Origin: Agrococcus beijingensis | GTDB taxonomy: Bacteria > Actinomycetota > Actinomycetes > Actinomycetales > Microbacteriaceae | Direction: 5' to 3' | NCBI RefSeq assembly: GCF_030758955.1 | Contig: NZ_CP132360.1 | Coordinates: 1,219,758 to 1,275,479, forward strand | Length of the DNA stretch: 55,722 nt | In this document: piece after piece, positions 46,329 through 54,350 of the stretch | How positions within the stretch are numbered: position 1 is the stretch's first letter | Layout of the letters: the number at the start of each line of letters is the position of its first letter | Notes under the pieces: generated by a model | What the model was told of the DNA's origin: nothing | The model's input: only the letters and a program-made list of their open reading frames with translations | Database searches by the model: none | Program-made: the position numbers and the translations under genes

Positions 46329-47550
46329 GCGGCGTCTCCTCCTGGGCGCGCCAGTCCTCGGGCAGCAGGTGGTCGAGCACGTCGTCGATCGTCACGACGC
46401 CGACGAGGCGGTTCGCGCTGTCGACGACCGGCACCGAGACGAGGTTGTAGGCGGCCAGCTGGCGCGTCACCTCGGCGGCGGAGGCCGAGGTGAGCACGGG
46501 CTCGATCTGGTCGTCGAGCAGCGTGCCGACGCGCTCGTTCGGCGGGTACCGCAGCAGCCGCTGGAAGTGCACCATGCCGAGGAACCGGCCGGTGGGCGCC
46601 TCGTAGGGCGGCAGCGTCACGCAGATCGCCGCGGCCAGTGCGGGGGCGACCTCGTGGCGGCGCATGAGGGCGAGCGCCTCGGCGACCGTGGCGTCGGAGG
46701 CGACGATGATCGGCTCTGTGGTCATGAGGCCGCCCGCGGTGTCGGCGCCGAACGACAGCAGCATGCGCACGTCGTCGGCCTCGTCCGGGTCCATCAGGCC
46801 CAGCAGCGTCTCGCCGCGCTCGGTGGTCATGTGGCCGATCAGGTCGGCGGCGTCGTCGGGCTCCATCTGGTCGAGCACGTCGGCGACGCGGTCGTCCTCG
46901 AGCGCGGCGAGGATCTCGACCTGCCGGTCCTCGTGCATCTCCTCGAGGATGTCGGCGAGGCGGTCGTCGCTGAGGTCCTCGGCGACCTCGATCATGCGCC
47001 GCTGCGGCAGGTCGAGCATGGCCGAGGCCGCGTCGGCGGCCGGGAGCTCGTCGAGCGAGGCGAGGATGTGCTCGGTGTCGTGCTCGGCCGAGGGCAGGTG
47101 CTGCACGTCGGTCCACTGCGCGAGGGTCGTCGGGCCCTTGCCGAAGGGGCCCGTCTTGGGCTTCCGCAGGAAGAGCTCGTCGACCTCCCACTCGCCGGGG
47201 CCGCGCTCGGCGATCGACAGGTCCTCGAGCGTCGCGCTGGAGCCGTCGCGGAGGGTGACGGTGCGGCCGAGCACGTCGGCGAGCAGCAGCCGCTCGCTGC
47301 CGCGCTGGCGGAAGCGCCGCTCGCTGATGGCCGAGGCGATCAGCTGGCCGCCGCCGATCGAGAGCACCCGGCCGATCGAGAGGAAGACGCGCTGGCGGCC
47401 GCGGTCGTCGACCACGAGTCCCACGACGCGCGGGGCGGCATCCTGGCGCAGCACGGTGACGACGTCGCGCACCTTGCCGATGCGCTCCCCGGCAGGGTCG
47501 AACACGCCCGCGCCCGCCAGACGGGCGACGAAGACGGTGGCGGCGCTCAT
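46321..47550 (-). CDS. MgtE N-domain / CBS pair protein with PRC-barrel start, no transport domain
   Basis: 409 residues. The N-terminal 150 or so residues are PRC-barrel-like (AGVFDPAGERIGKVRDVVTVL). An MgtE intracellular superhelical domain follows (LPQRRMIEVAEDLSDDRLADILEEM, MEPDDAADLIGHM), then two CBS domains (MTTEPIIVASDATVAEALALM, PVVDSANRLVGVVTIDDVLD). The five-helix Mg2+ channel of true MgtE is absent, and the protein ends at the CBS pair, so it is more likely a soluble Mg2+ or nucleotide sensor. ATG 47550 lies 7 nt after TACGTT (47563-47558, minus), so it is leaderless and heads the operon with DUF1003 and mrp. Confidence 0.9.
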   Translation of the reverse strand: MSAATVFVARLAGAGVFDPAGERIGKVRDVVTVLRQDAAPRVVGLVVDDRGRQRVFLSIGRVLSIGGGQLIASAISERRFRQRGSERLLLADVLGRTVTLRDGSSATLEDLSIAERGPGEWEVDELFLRKPKTGPFGKGPTTLAQWTDVQHLPSAEHDTEHILASLDELPAADAASAMLDLPQRRMIEVAEDLSDDRLADILEEMHEDRQVEILAALEDDRVADVLDQMEPDDAADLIGHMTTERGETLLGLMDPDEADDVRMLLSFGADTAGGLMTTEPIIVASDATVAEALALMRRHEVAPALAAAICVTLPPYEAPTGRFLGMVHFQRLLRYPPNERVGTLLDDQIEPVLTSASAAEVTRQLAAYNLVSVPVVDSANRLVGVVTIDDVLDHLLPEDWRAQEETPHG

Positions 47551-47574
47551 GGCGTCCAACGTACCGCGCAGGGC

Positions 47575-47604
47575 CTGAGCGGCGCGGTCTCGCGCGCCGC
47601 TCAG
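47575..47604. promoter_or_regulatory. 12-bp perfect inverted repeat in a divergent intergenic region
   Basis: CTGAGCGGCGCG (47575-47586) and CGCGCCGCTCAG (47593-47604) with a 6-nt spacer lie between the starts of two divergent genes. No gene ends here, so it is unlikely to be an ordinary terminator. It begins 11 bp upstream of the -10 of the MgtE-type gene. Confidence 0.5.
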
Positions 47605-47676
47605 TCCGGCAGCGCTCGGTGACGCCGACAGCGAACCCCACCGGGTGCGCCGGGGGCCGCGTGCGAGACTGGACGG

Positions 47677-48291
47677 GTGAGCATGTTCCAAGGCGCAGCG
47701 CGCGGCGACCAGCATCTGCCGAGCGGCGTCGTCGTGGCGTCGTTCGAGACCTACGAGCAGGCGCAGGCGGCCATCGCGAAGATGTCGGGCGCCGAGGGCG
47801 ACCTGTCGGGCCTCGCGATCGTCGGCAACGACCTCAAGCTCGTCGAGCGCATCACCGGCCGCCTCACCTGGGGCAAGGTGGCGCTCGCGGGCGCCATGCG
47901 CGGGCTCGGCTTCGGTGCCTTCATCGGCCTGGTCTACATCCTCTTCCTGCCCGAGGCGATCGCCTCGGTGCTGCTGTTCCCGCTGCTGGGCCTGGCGTTC
48001 GGCATCCTGCTGGGCGTGGTCACGCACTCGGTCACCCGTCGCAAGCGCGACTACGCGTCGGTGCAGCAGGTGCTCGCCGCCCGCTACGACGTGGTCGCGC
48101 CGCAGCAGTCGGCCGGCAAGGCGATGCACATCATCGGCCAGCGCGAGACGCCGGTGGTGCCCCCGCAGGCGCGGCCGATGGCGGAGCAACTGCCGCCGCC
48201 GGGGTCCGGCGCCCGGGTCGACGCTCCGGCCGGCGCCACGGCCTCGCCGAGCGCCCCCGACGACCGCCCGCCGGCGCCGCCCGCGGCCTGA
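47677..48291 (+). CDS. General stress protein (YflT-like), membrane
   Basis: 204 residues. GVVVASFETYEQAQAAIAKMS is the YflT/GSP-17M domain start. Two helices follow (AMRGLGFGAFIGLVYILFLP and SVLLFPLLGLAFGILLGVVT), then a charged segment and a Pro/Ala-rich tail of about 45 residues. Homologues are heat- or stress-induced, and the molecular role is unknown. GTG 47677 lies 6 nt after GAGACT (47665-47670), a possible leaderless promoter; ATG 47683 is also in frame. Confidence 0.85.
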   Translation: MSMFQGAARGDQHLPSGVVVASFETYEQAQAAIAKMSGAEGDLSGLAIVGNDLKLVERITGRLTWGKVALAGAMRGLGFGAFIGLVYILFLPEAIASVLLFPLLGLAFGILLGVVTHSVTRRKRDYASVQQVLAARYDVVAPQQSAGKAMHIIGQRETPVVPPQARPMAEQLPPPGSGARVDAPAGATASPSAPDDRPPAPPAA

Positions 48292-48382
48292 CTCGCCGGC
48301 GCGCTGACGCGCGCCTGTTCGCTCGAGCGCGTCTGCCTCGCCGGCGCGCTGGCCCGCCCGTTCGCTCGACCGCGTGCGCTGC
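48292..48382. repeat. Imperfect tandem duplication of about 45 bp
   Basis: Two diverged copies (48292-48336 and 48337-48382) share CTCGCCGGCGCGCTG at their starts and GTTCGCTCGA in the middle. They fill the gap between the stress-protein stop and the lysG stop. No coding content is visible. Confidence 0.6.
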
Positions 48383-48393
48383 GCCGGGCCGCG

Positions 48394-49275
48394 TCAGACC
48401 AGCGCCGGCGACGTGCGCGCGGCCTCGTGCACCGCATCCGTCACCAGGTCGAGCAGGGGTGCGGCGAGGTTCCAGCGCTGCCAGTGCAGCGGCACCTCGA
48501 TCGCGTCGTCCGAGAGCTGCACGAGCGAGCCGTCGGCGAGCCCGGCCTCGAACTGGCCCGGCAGCAGCATGCCCCAGCCGAGGCCGATGCGCACGGCCTC
48601 GGCGAACTCGGCGGATGCGCTGATCACGTGCCGAGGAGCGGCCGCGCGGGCGCCGTGGCGGCGCGCGAACCCCGACTGCAGGGTGTCGTGCCGGTCGAAG
48701 TCGACCAGCGGGGCGTGCTCGAGCGCCGCTCCGGTCGGCCCGTTCGGGAACCAGCGCTCGGCGAAGGCTCGCTCGGCGATCGCGACGTAGCGCATGCGCC
48801 CGAGCGGGCTCGAGACGCAGCCGGCCACCGGCTGGCGCTGCGAGGTCACCGCCGCCATCACGGAGCCCTCCTGCAGCAGCTGCGCGGTGCGCTCCTGATC
48901 CTCGCGGCTGATGTCGAAGGTCACGCTCCGCTGCGCGGCGACGCTCGCGAGCACGGGCATGAACCAGGTGATGAGCGAGTCGGCGTTGACGGCCAGCGCC
49001 ACGCGGGGCGCCGCGGCCTCCTCGCCGAGCGCGACGCGCGCCTCGTGCTCGAGCAGCGCCATCTGCCGCGCGAGGCGCACGAGGGGCTCGCCGGCCTCGG
49101 TGGCGCGCACCGGCTTCGTGCGCTGGAGCACCACCCGGCCGACGCGCTGCTCGATGGCGCGGATGCGCTGGCTCACCGCGCTGGGCGTGACGCCGAGCTG
49201 CACGGCGGCACGCTCGAGGGTGCCGGCGTCGACGGCGGCGGCCAGGGTGCGCAGGTGGTCGAGCGGGAGCTCCAT
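48394..49275 (-). CDS. lysG: LysR family regulator LysG/ArgP (controls lysE)
   Basis: 293 residues. The N-terminal winged helix-turn-helix is LDHLRTLAAAVDAGTLERAAVQLGVTPSAVSQRIRAIEQRVGR. The effector domain contains VALAVNADSLITWFMPVL and SPLGRMRYVAIAERAFAERWFP, as in LysG/ArgP. In Corynebacterium LysG activates lysE when lysine, arginine or histidine accumulate, and the divergent exporter here supports the same role. ATG 49275 lies 6 nt after TAGCAT (49287-49282, minus), so it is leaderless. Confidence 0.93.
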   Translation of the reverse strand: MELPLDHLRTLAAAVDAGTLERAAVQLGVTPSAVSQRIRAIEQRVGRVVLQRTKPVRATEAGEPLVRLARQMALLEHEARVALGEEAAAPRVALAVNADSLITWFMPVLASVAAQRSVTFDISREDQERTAQLLQEGSVMAAVTSQRQPVAGCVSSPLGRMRYVAIAERAFAERWFPNGPTGAALEHAPLVDFDRHDTLQSGFARRHGARAAAPRHVISASAEFAEAVRIGLGWGMLLPGQFEAGLADGSLVQLSDDAIEVPLHWQRWNLAAPLLDLVTDAVHEAARTSPALV

Positions 49276-49280
49276 GAGCC

Positions 49281-49353
49281 GATGCTAGATGAAGTGATGC
49301 TTACGTTGCTGCAGGATCATTCGCTCGACTGCATCTGACGCTCGGCATACCGT
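49281..49353. promoter_or_regulatory. lysG-lysE divergent promoter region
   Basis: The lysG -10 (49287-49282, minus) and the lysE -10 TACCGT (49348-49353) face away from each other over 60 bp. GATGCT occurs at 49281-49286 and 49296-49301, 15 bp apart, so one copy overlaps the lysG -10. These are candidate LysG contacts for autoregulation. Confidence 0.4.
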
Positions 49354-49360
49354 CGTGGGC

Positions 49361-50023
49361 ATGGACCAGGGGATCGTGGCGCTGCTGGCGGGCTTCGGGC
49401 TCTGCCTGGGCCTCATCGTGTCGATCGGCGCGCAGAACGCGATCGTGCTGCGGCAGGGACTGCGCCGCGAGCACGTCGGGCTCGTCGTGCTCGTGTGCGT
49501 CGTCAGCGACGCCATCCTGCAGACGATCGGCGTCGCCGGCGTGGCCACGCTCGTCACGGCGCACCCGTGGCTCGAGTCGGTCGCCCGCTGGGCCGGGGCG
49601 GCGTTCATCCTCGCCTTCGCCGCGCTCAGCGCCCGGCGTGCCTGGCGCGGCGGCGGCTCGCTCGAGGCGGCGCCGGAGCCGGTGGCCGAGGCGGCCGGTG
49701 CGCCCGGGCCGGCGGGCGTGGCCGTGCGCGCGCGCACCAGCCGCATCACCACGCTCCTGACCATCCTCGCCGTCACCTGGCTCAACCCGCACGCCATCGT
49801 CGAGACGACCGTCGTCCTCGGCTCGGTGGCCGCGACCCACGGCGACGCGCGCTGGTGGTTCCTGGCCGGCGGCGTGATCGCCAGCACCCTCTGGTTCGTC
49901 GGCTTCGGCTACGGCGCGCGGTATCTCGCGCCCTTGCTGCGCACCGAGCGCGCCTGGCGCGTGCTCGACGGCGGCATCGCGCTCGTGATGGTCATCATCG
50001 CGATCAGCCTCGTCCTGACCTGA
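49361..50023 (+). CDS. lysE: LysE/ArgO basic amino-acid exporter
   Basis: 220 residues with about six helices. LCLGLIVSIGAQNAIVLRQGLRREH carries the LysE signature GAQN in the first helix-loop, and TILAVTWLNPHAIVETTVVLGS carries the second conserved LNPHA motif. It exports lysine and arginine when they accumulate from peptide breakdown. A polar loop of about 35 residues near the middle is Ala/Pro-rich. ATG 49361 follows TACCGT by 7 nt (leaderless). It converges with pepP, 9 bp away. Confidence 0.95.
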   Translation: MDQGIVALLAGFGLCLGLIVSIGAQNAIVLRQGLRREHVGLVVLVCVVSDAILQTIGVAGVATLVTAHPWLESVARWAGAAFILAFAALSARRAWRGGGSLEAAPEPVAEAAGAPGPAGVAVRARTSRITTLLTILAVTWLNPHAIVETTVVLGSVAATHGDARWWFLAGGVIASTLWFVGFGYGARYLAPLLRTERAWRVLDGGIALVMVIIAISLVLT

Positions 50024-50032
50024 CCCCACGGC

Positions 50033-51520
50033 TCAGCGCGACCGCACCTCGCGCATCCACGCCTCCACCTCGTCGGCGGTGCGGGGGATCGCGGCTGAGA
50101 GGTTCACGGCGCCATCGGCGGTGACGACGATGTCGTCCTCGATGCGCACGCCGATGCCGCGCAGCTCCTCGGGCACGGTGAGGTCATCGGCCTGGAAGTA
50201 GAGGCCGGGCTCGATCGTGAAGACCATCCCCTCGCGGACGATCCCGTCGTGGTAGAAGTCGCGGCGGGCAGCGGCGCAGTCGTGCACGTCGAGGCCCAGG
50301 TGGTGGCTGGTGCCGTGCACCATCCAGCGGCGGTGCAGCTGCTGGTCGGGCTCGAGGCTCTGCTCCGCCGACACCGGCAGCAGGCCCATCTCGGCGGTCT
50401 TGCGCGCGATGACCTCCATCGCGGCCGCGTGCACCTCCTTGAAGACGATGCCCGGCTTCACGACGGCGAAGGCGGCGTCGGCCGCCTCGACCACGGCGTC
50501 GTAGATGCGGCGCTGGATCTCGCTGAACTCGCCCGAGATCGGCAGCGTGCGGGTGATGTCGGCCGTGTAGAGGCTGTCGACCTCGACGCCCGCGTCGAGC
50601 AGGATCAGGTCGCCCGGGCGCACCTGGCCGTCGTTGCGGGTCCAGTGCAGGTAGCAGGCGTGGTGGCCGGAGGCCGCGATCGTGTCGTAGCCGACGGTGT
50701 TGCCGTCGAGGCGTGCGCGGCGGTGGAACGCCCCCTCGACGACGCGCTCGCCGCGCTCGTGCTGGGTGGCGTCGGCGAGATCGGCGATCACGTCGTCGAA
50801 GCCGCGCGCGGTCGCGTCGACGGCGGCCTGCACCTCGGCGATCTCGTAGGCGTCCTTCACCAGCCGCAGCTCGCTGAGGTCGCGGGCGAGGATGTCGCCG
50901 TCGGGGTTCGCGCCGGCGATCTGCGCCTCGACCGCGGCGTCCGCGCCCGTGACGACCAGCGCATCCGCCTCGCCCTCGAGCGCAGCGGCCAGCTCGGCGA
51001 GGTCGGCGACCGCGAGCCCTAAGTCGGCGGCGACGTGCGGGAGCGACGGGCGCGGGCCCACCCAGAACTCGCCGATCGCCGGGTTCGCGTAGAACTCCGT
51101 GGTGCCGCGGCCGGCCGGGCCGCGGAAGTAGAGCGTGGCGGTGTGGCCGGATGCGGTGCTGTCGTCGCTGCGCTCGTCACTGCGCTCATCACCACGGACG
51201 GGCTCGAGCACGAGCACCGAGTCGGGCTCCGCATCCGACCCCCAGCCGGTCAGGTAGGAGAAGTCGGGGAGGGCGCGGAACGGGTAGTCGGTGTCGTTCG
51301 AGCGCACCTTGAGGCCACCCGCTGGCACCACCAGCCGCACGCCCGGGTGGAGTGCCGAGATGCGGGCGCGGCGCTCGGCGGCCGGGGCGGCGGAGGCGCG
51401 CGGCTCGGGCGTCGTCTGCGGCCGCTCGGCCCAGCCCTGCTGGATCTGCTCGGTGAACGCCGACCCCGTAGGGGTGGTGGATCGGTTGGTGGTGGACTGC
51501 ATCGTCGACGACTCGCTCAT
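50033..51520 (-). CDS. pepP: Xaa-Pro aminopeptidase (aminopeptidase P, M24B)
   Basis: About 495 residues. The N-terminal AMP_N domain (RLVVPAGGLKVRSNDTDYPFRALPDFSYLTG) is followed by the M24 pita-bread domain. Metal ligands are visible in LLDAGVEVDSLYTADITRT (two Asp), HGTSHHLGLDVHD (His), FTIEPGLYF (Glu) and GIGVRIEDDIVV (Glu). It removes N-terminal residues preceding proline, in the cytoplasm. ATG 51520 is chosen because GGGAGG lies 9 nt upstream; ATG 51529 is in frame but abuts that site. A 30-residue Ser/Thr/Pro-rich tail precedes the domain. Confidence 0.93.
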   Translation of the reverse strand: MSESSTMQSTTNRSTTPTGSAFTEQIQQGWAERPQTTPEPRASAAPAAERRARISALHPGVRLVVPAGGLKVRSNDTDYPFRALPDFSYLTGWGSDAEPDSVLVLEPVRGDERSDERSDDSTASGHTATLYFRGPAGRGTTEFYANPAIGEFWVGPRPSLPHVAADLGLAVADLAELAAALEGEADALVVTGADAAVEAQIAGANPDGDILARDLSELRLVKDAYEIAEVQAAVDATARGFDDVIADLADATQHERGERVVEGAFHRRARLDGNTVGYDTIAASGHHACYLHWTRNDGQVRPGDLILLDAGVEVDSLYTADITRTLPISGEFSEIQRRIYDAVVEAADAAFAVVKPGIVFKEVHAAAMEVIARKTAEMGLLPVSAEQSLEPDQQLHRRWMVHGTSHHLGLDVHDCAAARRDFYHDGIVREGMVFTIEPGLYFQADDLTVPEELRGIGVRIEDDIVVTADGAVNLSAAIPRTADEVEAWMREVRSR

Positions 51521-51590
51521 GCCCGCCATCCTCCCACTCCGCCGCGCTGGCGGACAGCCGGTTCGGAGGCCCACGAAATAGACTGCCGCG

Positions 51591-52349
51591 ATGCGCCTGC
51601 CAGCACCGATCGACCTCACGGGGGTCGATCCGATCGAGCCCAGCGAGGTGATGGTGTGGGCCCGCGACTATGCGTTCGCCGCCCGCATGCACCTGCGCTC
51701 GCAGCTCGACCGGCGCCCGCCGCCGCGGCTCGGGATGCCCGGCGCGCGCGTGCACGTGGTGGCGATACCGGGGGTCGTGGAGCGTTGGCACTTCATGGAG
51801 CCGCTCGCCCGGCGGCTGGTGCACGCCGGCTGCGCCGTGCACTTCGTGCCCGAGCTCGGCCGCAACCTGGCACCGGTGCTCGACTCGGTGCCGATCGTCG
51901 CCGCCGTCGTCGACCGCATCGCCGCCGAGCATCCGCACGCCGCGATCGTGCTCGTCGGCCACTCGAAGGGCGGGCTGATCGGCAAGCGGTTGCTCGTCGA
52001 CCGGGCGCTCGACGACACGCTGCCGCAGCCGGTCGGCCTGGTGGCGCTCGCCACCCCCTTCGCCGGCTCCAGCCGGGCGAAGCTGCTGCGCGGCGAGTAC
52101 GTGCGCGAGTTCGATCCGTCGAACGCGATGCTCGCGGCGCTCGCGGCGGAGCGGTCGGCGGATGCGCGGATCCGGGTGGTGCTGCCGCAGATCGACCCGC
52201 ACGTGCCCAAGAACCGCGTGCCGGAGGGCATGCGGGGGGTGCGGCTCGAGGCGGCCGGCCACTTCCGGCCGCTCGCGACGCCCGAGGCCGCCCGCGCCGT
52301 GGTCGCCGCGATCGACGAGCTCACCGACGCGCGCTCGGGCGCGCTGTAG
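51591..52349 (+). CDS. Alpha/beta hydrolase (lipase-like esterase)
   Basis: 252 residues. The oxyanion-hole strand is VHVVAIPGVVERWHFMEPLARRL. The nucleophile elbow GHSKGG is near residue 124, followed by GLVALATPFAGSSRAKLL, which resembles bacterial lipases. The late histidine is in EAAGHFRPLAT near residue 224, and a catalytic Asp is probably in QIDPHVPKN. There is no signal peptide, so it acts inside the cell; the substrate is unknown. ATG 51591 lies 6 nt after TAGACT (51579-51584), a leaderless promoter. Confidence 0.85.
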   Translation: MRLPAPIDLTGVDPIEPSEVMVWARDYAFAARMHLRSQLDRRPPPRLGMPGARVHVVAIPGVVERWHFMEPLARRLVHAGCAVHFVPELGRNLAPVLDSVPIVAAVVDRIAAEHPHAAIVLVGHSKGGLIGKRLLVDRALDDTLPQPVGLVALATPFAGSSRAKLLRGEYVREFDPSNAMLAALAAERSADARIRVVLPQIDPHVPKNRVPEGMRGVRLEAAGHFRPLATPEAARAVVAAIDELTDARSGAL

Positions 52350-52365
52350 CCCTCAGTCCGCGCTC

Positions 52366-53373
52366 TCAGCCCGTCTGGCGCAGCTGCACGACCACCGGCC
52401 GGTGGTCGGTGCCGACATCGTCGAGGCCCGTGAGCACGCGCGCCGCGACCGGCTGCCAGTCGGCGGTCGCGACGACGTGGTCGATCTGCGCGCCCAGCCA
52501 CGGCGGCGCCCACGTCGGCCAGGTGCCGACCGCGCCTGCGCCGAGCGCGCTGGTCGCGTCGTGGCAGGTGCCGAGGTCGCCGCCGTCGACGCCGAGGTCT
52601 GCCCAGTGGTCGAGGGTCGAGTTCAAGTCGCCCGCCATGATCACCGAGTCGCCTGCCTCGCACAGCCCCGCCACGAACTCGAGGTCGGCGCGCCAGTTGC
52701 GCATCTGCTGCGGGATCGGCGCCACCGGGTGCGCCGAGACGAGCACGGGGCCGTCGCCGTCGTCGGGCCGCGCCACGATCGTCGGGAGCGTGCGTGTGCC
52801 GCCGACCGTCGGATCGGTCGTGTACTCGCCGAGCTCGACCGAGATCATCAGCGTCGTGTTGAGCGCCCCGTAGGAGGGGGAGTAGTCGGTGGTGTGCACC
52901 CAGAACGGATTGCCGCGCTCGCGCAGCCGCTCGGCGACCGCGACGCCCAACGGCAGCGTCGTCTCGGGCAGCATCACCGCATCCGCCCCTGTCTCGTCGA
53001 TGACGCGCGCGATCTCCTCCGCGCCGGGCCGGTCGCCGAGGGTGTTCCAGGTGAGCACGATCAGGTCGCCCGACTCGCGGTCGATCGCCTGGCCGTCGTC
53101 GAGGCCGCGCGAGACCTGGATGCCGCCCGAGACGAGCGTGAAGACGAGCAGCATCGAGACCACGGCGAGCACGAACGGCCGCACCCGGCGCCAGCCGACG
53201 AAGCAGAGGAACACGATCGCCAGCACCAGCGCGATGCCGATCACGCCGACGCGCATCGAGACCACCTGCGCCACGACGGGCGCCTGCTCGAGGCCGAACG
53301 CCTGCGGCCAGGCGGCGACGGTGAGGCACGCCGCGATGACGAGGCCGAGCAGCCAACCGAGGATCGCGAGCAC
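52366..53373 (-). CDS. Endonuclease/exonuclease/phosphatase family membrane protein
   Basis: 335 residues. Three N-terminal helices occupy about the first 85 residues (MLAILGWLLGLVIAACLTVA, VGVIGIALVLAIVFLCFVGW, PFVLAVVSMLLVFTLVSGG). The EEP catalytic domain follows, with LIVLTWNTLG, MLPETTLPLG, SAHPVAP, IMAGDLNSTLDHW and the final DHVVATADWQP and GTDHRPVVVQL motifs. Catalytic Asn, Glu, Asp and His residues are all present, and the active site should face outside. Substrates may be phosphodiesters in nucleic acids or lipids. GTG 53373 lies 6 nt after TACCCT (53385-53380, minus). Confidence 0.9.
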   Translation of the reverse strand: MLAILGWLLGLVIAACLTVAAWPQAFGLEQAPVVAQVVSMRVGVIGIALVLAIVFLCFVGWRRVRPFVLAVVSMLLVFTLVSGGIQVSRGLDDGQAIDRESGDLIVLTWNTLGDRPGAEEIARVIDETGADAVMLPETTLPLGVAVAERLRERGNPFWVHTTDYSPSYGALNTTLMISVELGEYTTDPTVGGTRTLPTIVARPDDGDGPVLVSAHPVAPIPQQMRNWRADLEFVAGLCEAGDSVIMAGDLNSTLDHWADLGVDGGDLGTCHDATSALGAGAVGTWPTWAPPWLGAQIDHVVATADWQPVAARVLTGLDDVGTDHRPVVVQLRQTG

Positions 53374-53435
53374 GCCTCGAGGGTAGGCGATCCGGCTATG
53401 ACGACGGGTCGGGCAGGCGCGCGTAGGGTGGCGGC

Positions 53436-54350
53436 ATGGAGCACGATCAGGCGCACGACGACCGGGCCGGCCGCGCCGCGCACGGCGTCGACTGGGCGAG
53501 CCTGGGCCCGATCGACCTGCACGCGCACTCGCGGGAGTCCGACGGCACGGATGCGCCCGGGGACGTCGTGCGGGCCGCCGCAGCCGCGGGGCTGGGCGCG
53601 ATCGCGCTCACCGACCACGACACGGTCTCGGGCTGGGTCGAGGCGACCGAGGCGGCGCATGAGACCGGGGTGGCGCTGATCCCCGGGGTCGAGTTCTCGT
53701 CGCAGATCGGTTCGGCCAGCGTGCACGTGCTCGGCTACCTGCTCGACCCCGAGGCGGATGCGTTCATCGGCGAGCGGGAGCGGATCCGCGTCGAGCGCAT
53801 CGAGCGGGCAGAGCGCATGGTGCACGCGATCGGCCGCGACTACCCGCTCACCTGGCGGCACGTGGAGGAGCACTCGGCGCCCGGAGCGACGATCGGCCGC
53901 CCGCACATCGCCGACGCGCTCGTCACGCTCGGCATCGTCGCCGACCGCTCGGCGGCGTTCGAGGGCATCCTGCACTGGCAGGGCGGCTACTACCACCCGC
54001 ACCACGCGCCCGAGCCCGAGGCGGCGATCGGCATCATCAAGGACGCGGGCGGCGTCTCGGTGCTCGCCCACCCGGCGGCACGCGGAGCACCGGTGATGCG
54101 GATGGGCGTGCTCGGTGACCTCGTCGGCGCCGGCCTCGACGGGGTCGAGGTGTGGCACCGCGACAACGACGAGGCGTCGCGGCGCCGGCTGCTGCGCGAC
54201 GCCGAGCTCATGGGGCTGCTCGTGACCGGCTCGAGCGACTACCACGGCCGCGGCAAGCCCAACGTGCTCGGGGAGCACACCACCGAGCCCGCTGTGCTCG
54301 CCGAGATCGTGCGCCGCGCGACCGGCTGGGCGCCGGTGCTGCCCGCCTGA
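53436..54350 (+). CDS. PHP domain phosphoesterase (RNase AM/TrpH-like)
   Basis: 304 residues. PHP metal motifs in order are IDLHAHSRESDGTD near residue 28, ALTDHDTVSGW, PGVEFSSQ, GRPHIADAL, VLAHPAARG and GSSDYHGRGKPNVLG. The family member YciV/RNase AM in E. coli is a 5'-3' exonuclease that trims short RNAs and 5' ends of rRNA, and others hydrolyse 3',5'-bisphosphates. ATG 53436 lies 6 nt after TAGGGT (53424-53429). Its stop overlaps the start of the next gene (TGATG), a probable 2H phosphoesterase, suggesting linked roles in RNA or nucleotide turnover. Confidence 0.92.
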   Translation: MEHDQAHDDRAGRAAHGVDWASLGPIDLHAHSRESDGTDAPGDVVRAAAAAGLGAIALTDHDTVSGWVEATEAAHETGVALIPGVEFSSQIGSASVHVLGYLLDPEADAFIGERERIRVERIERAERMVHAIGRDYPLTWRHVEEHSAPGATIGRPHIADALVTLGIVADRSAAFEGILHWQGGYYHPHHAPEPEAAIGIIKDAGGVSVLAHPAARGAPVMRMGVLGDLVGAGLDGVEVWHRDNDEASRRRLLRDAELMGLLVTGSSDYHGRGKPNVLGEHTTEPAVLAEIVRRATGWAPVLPA

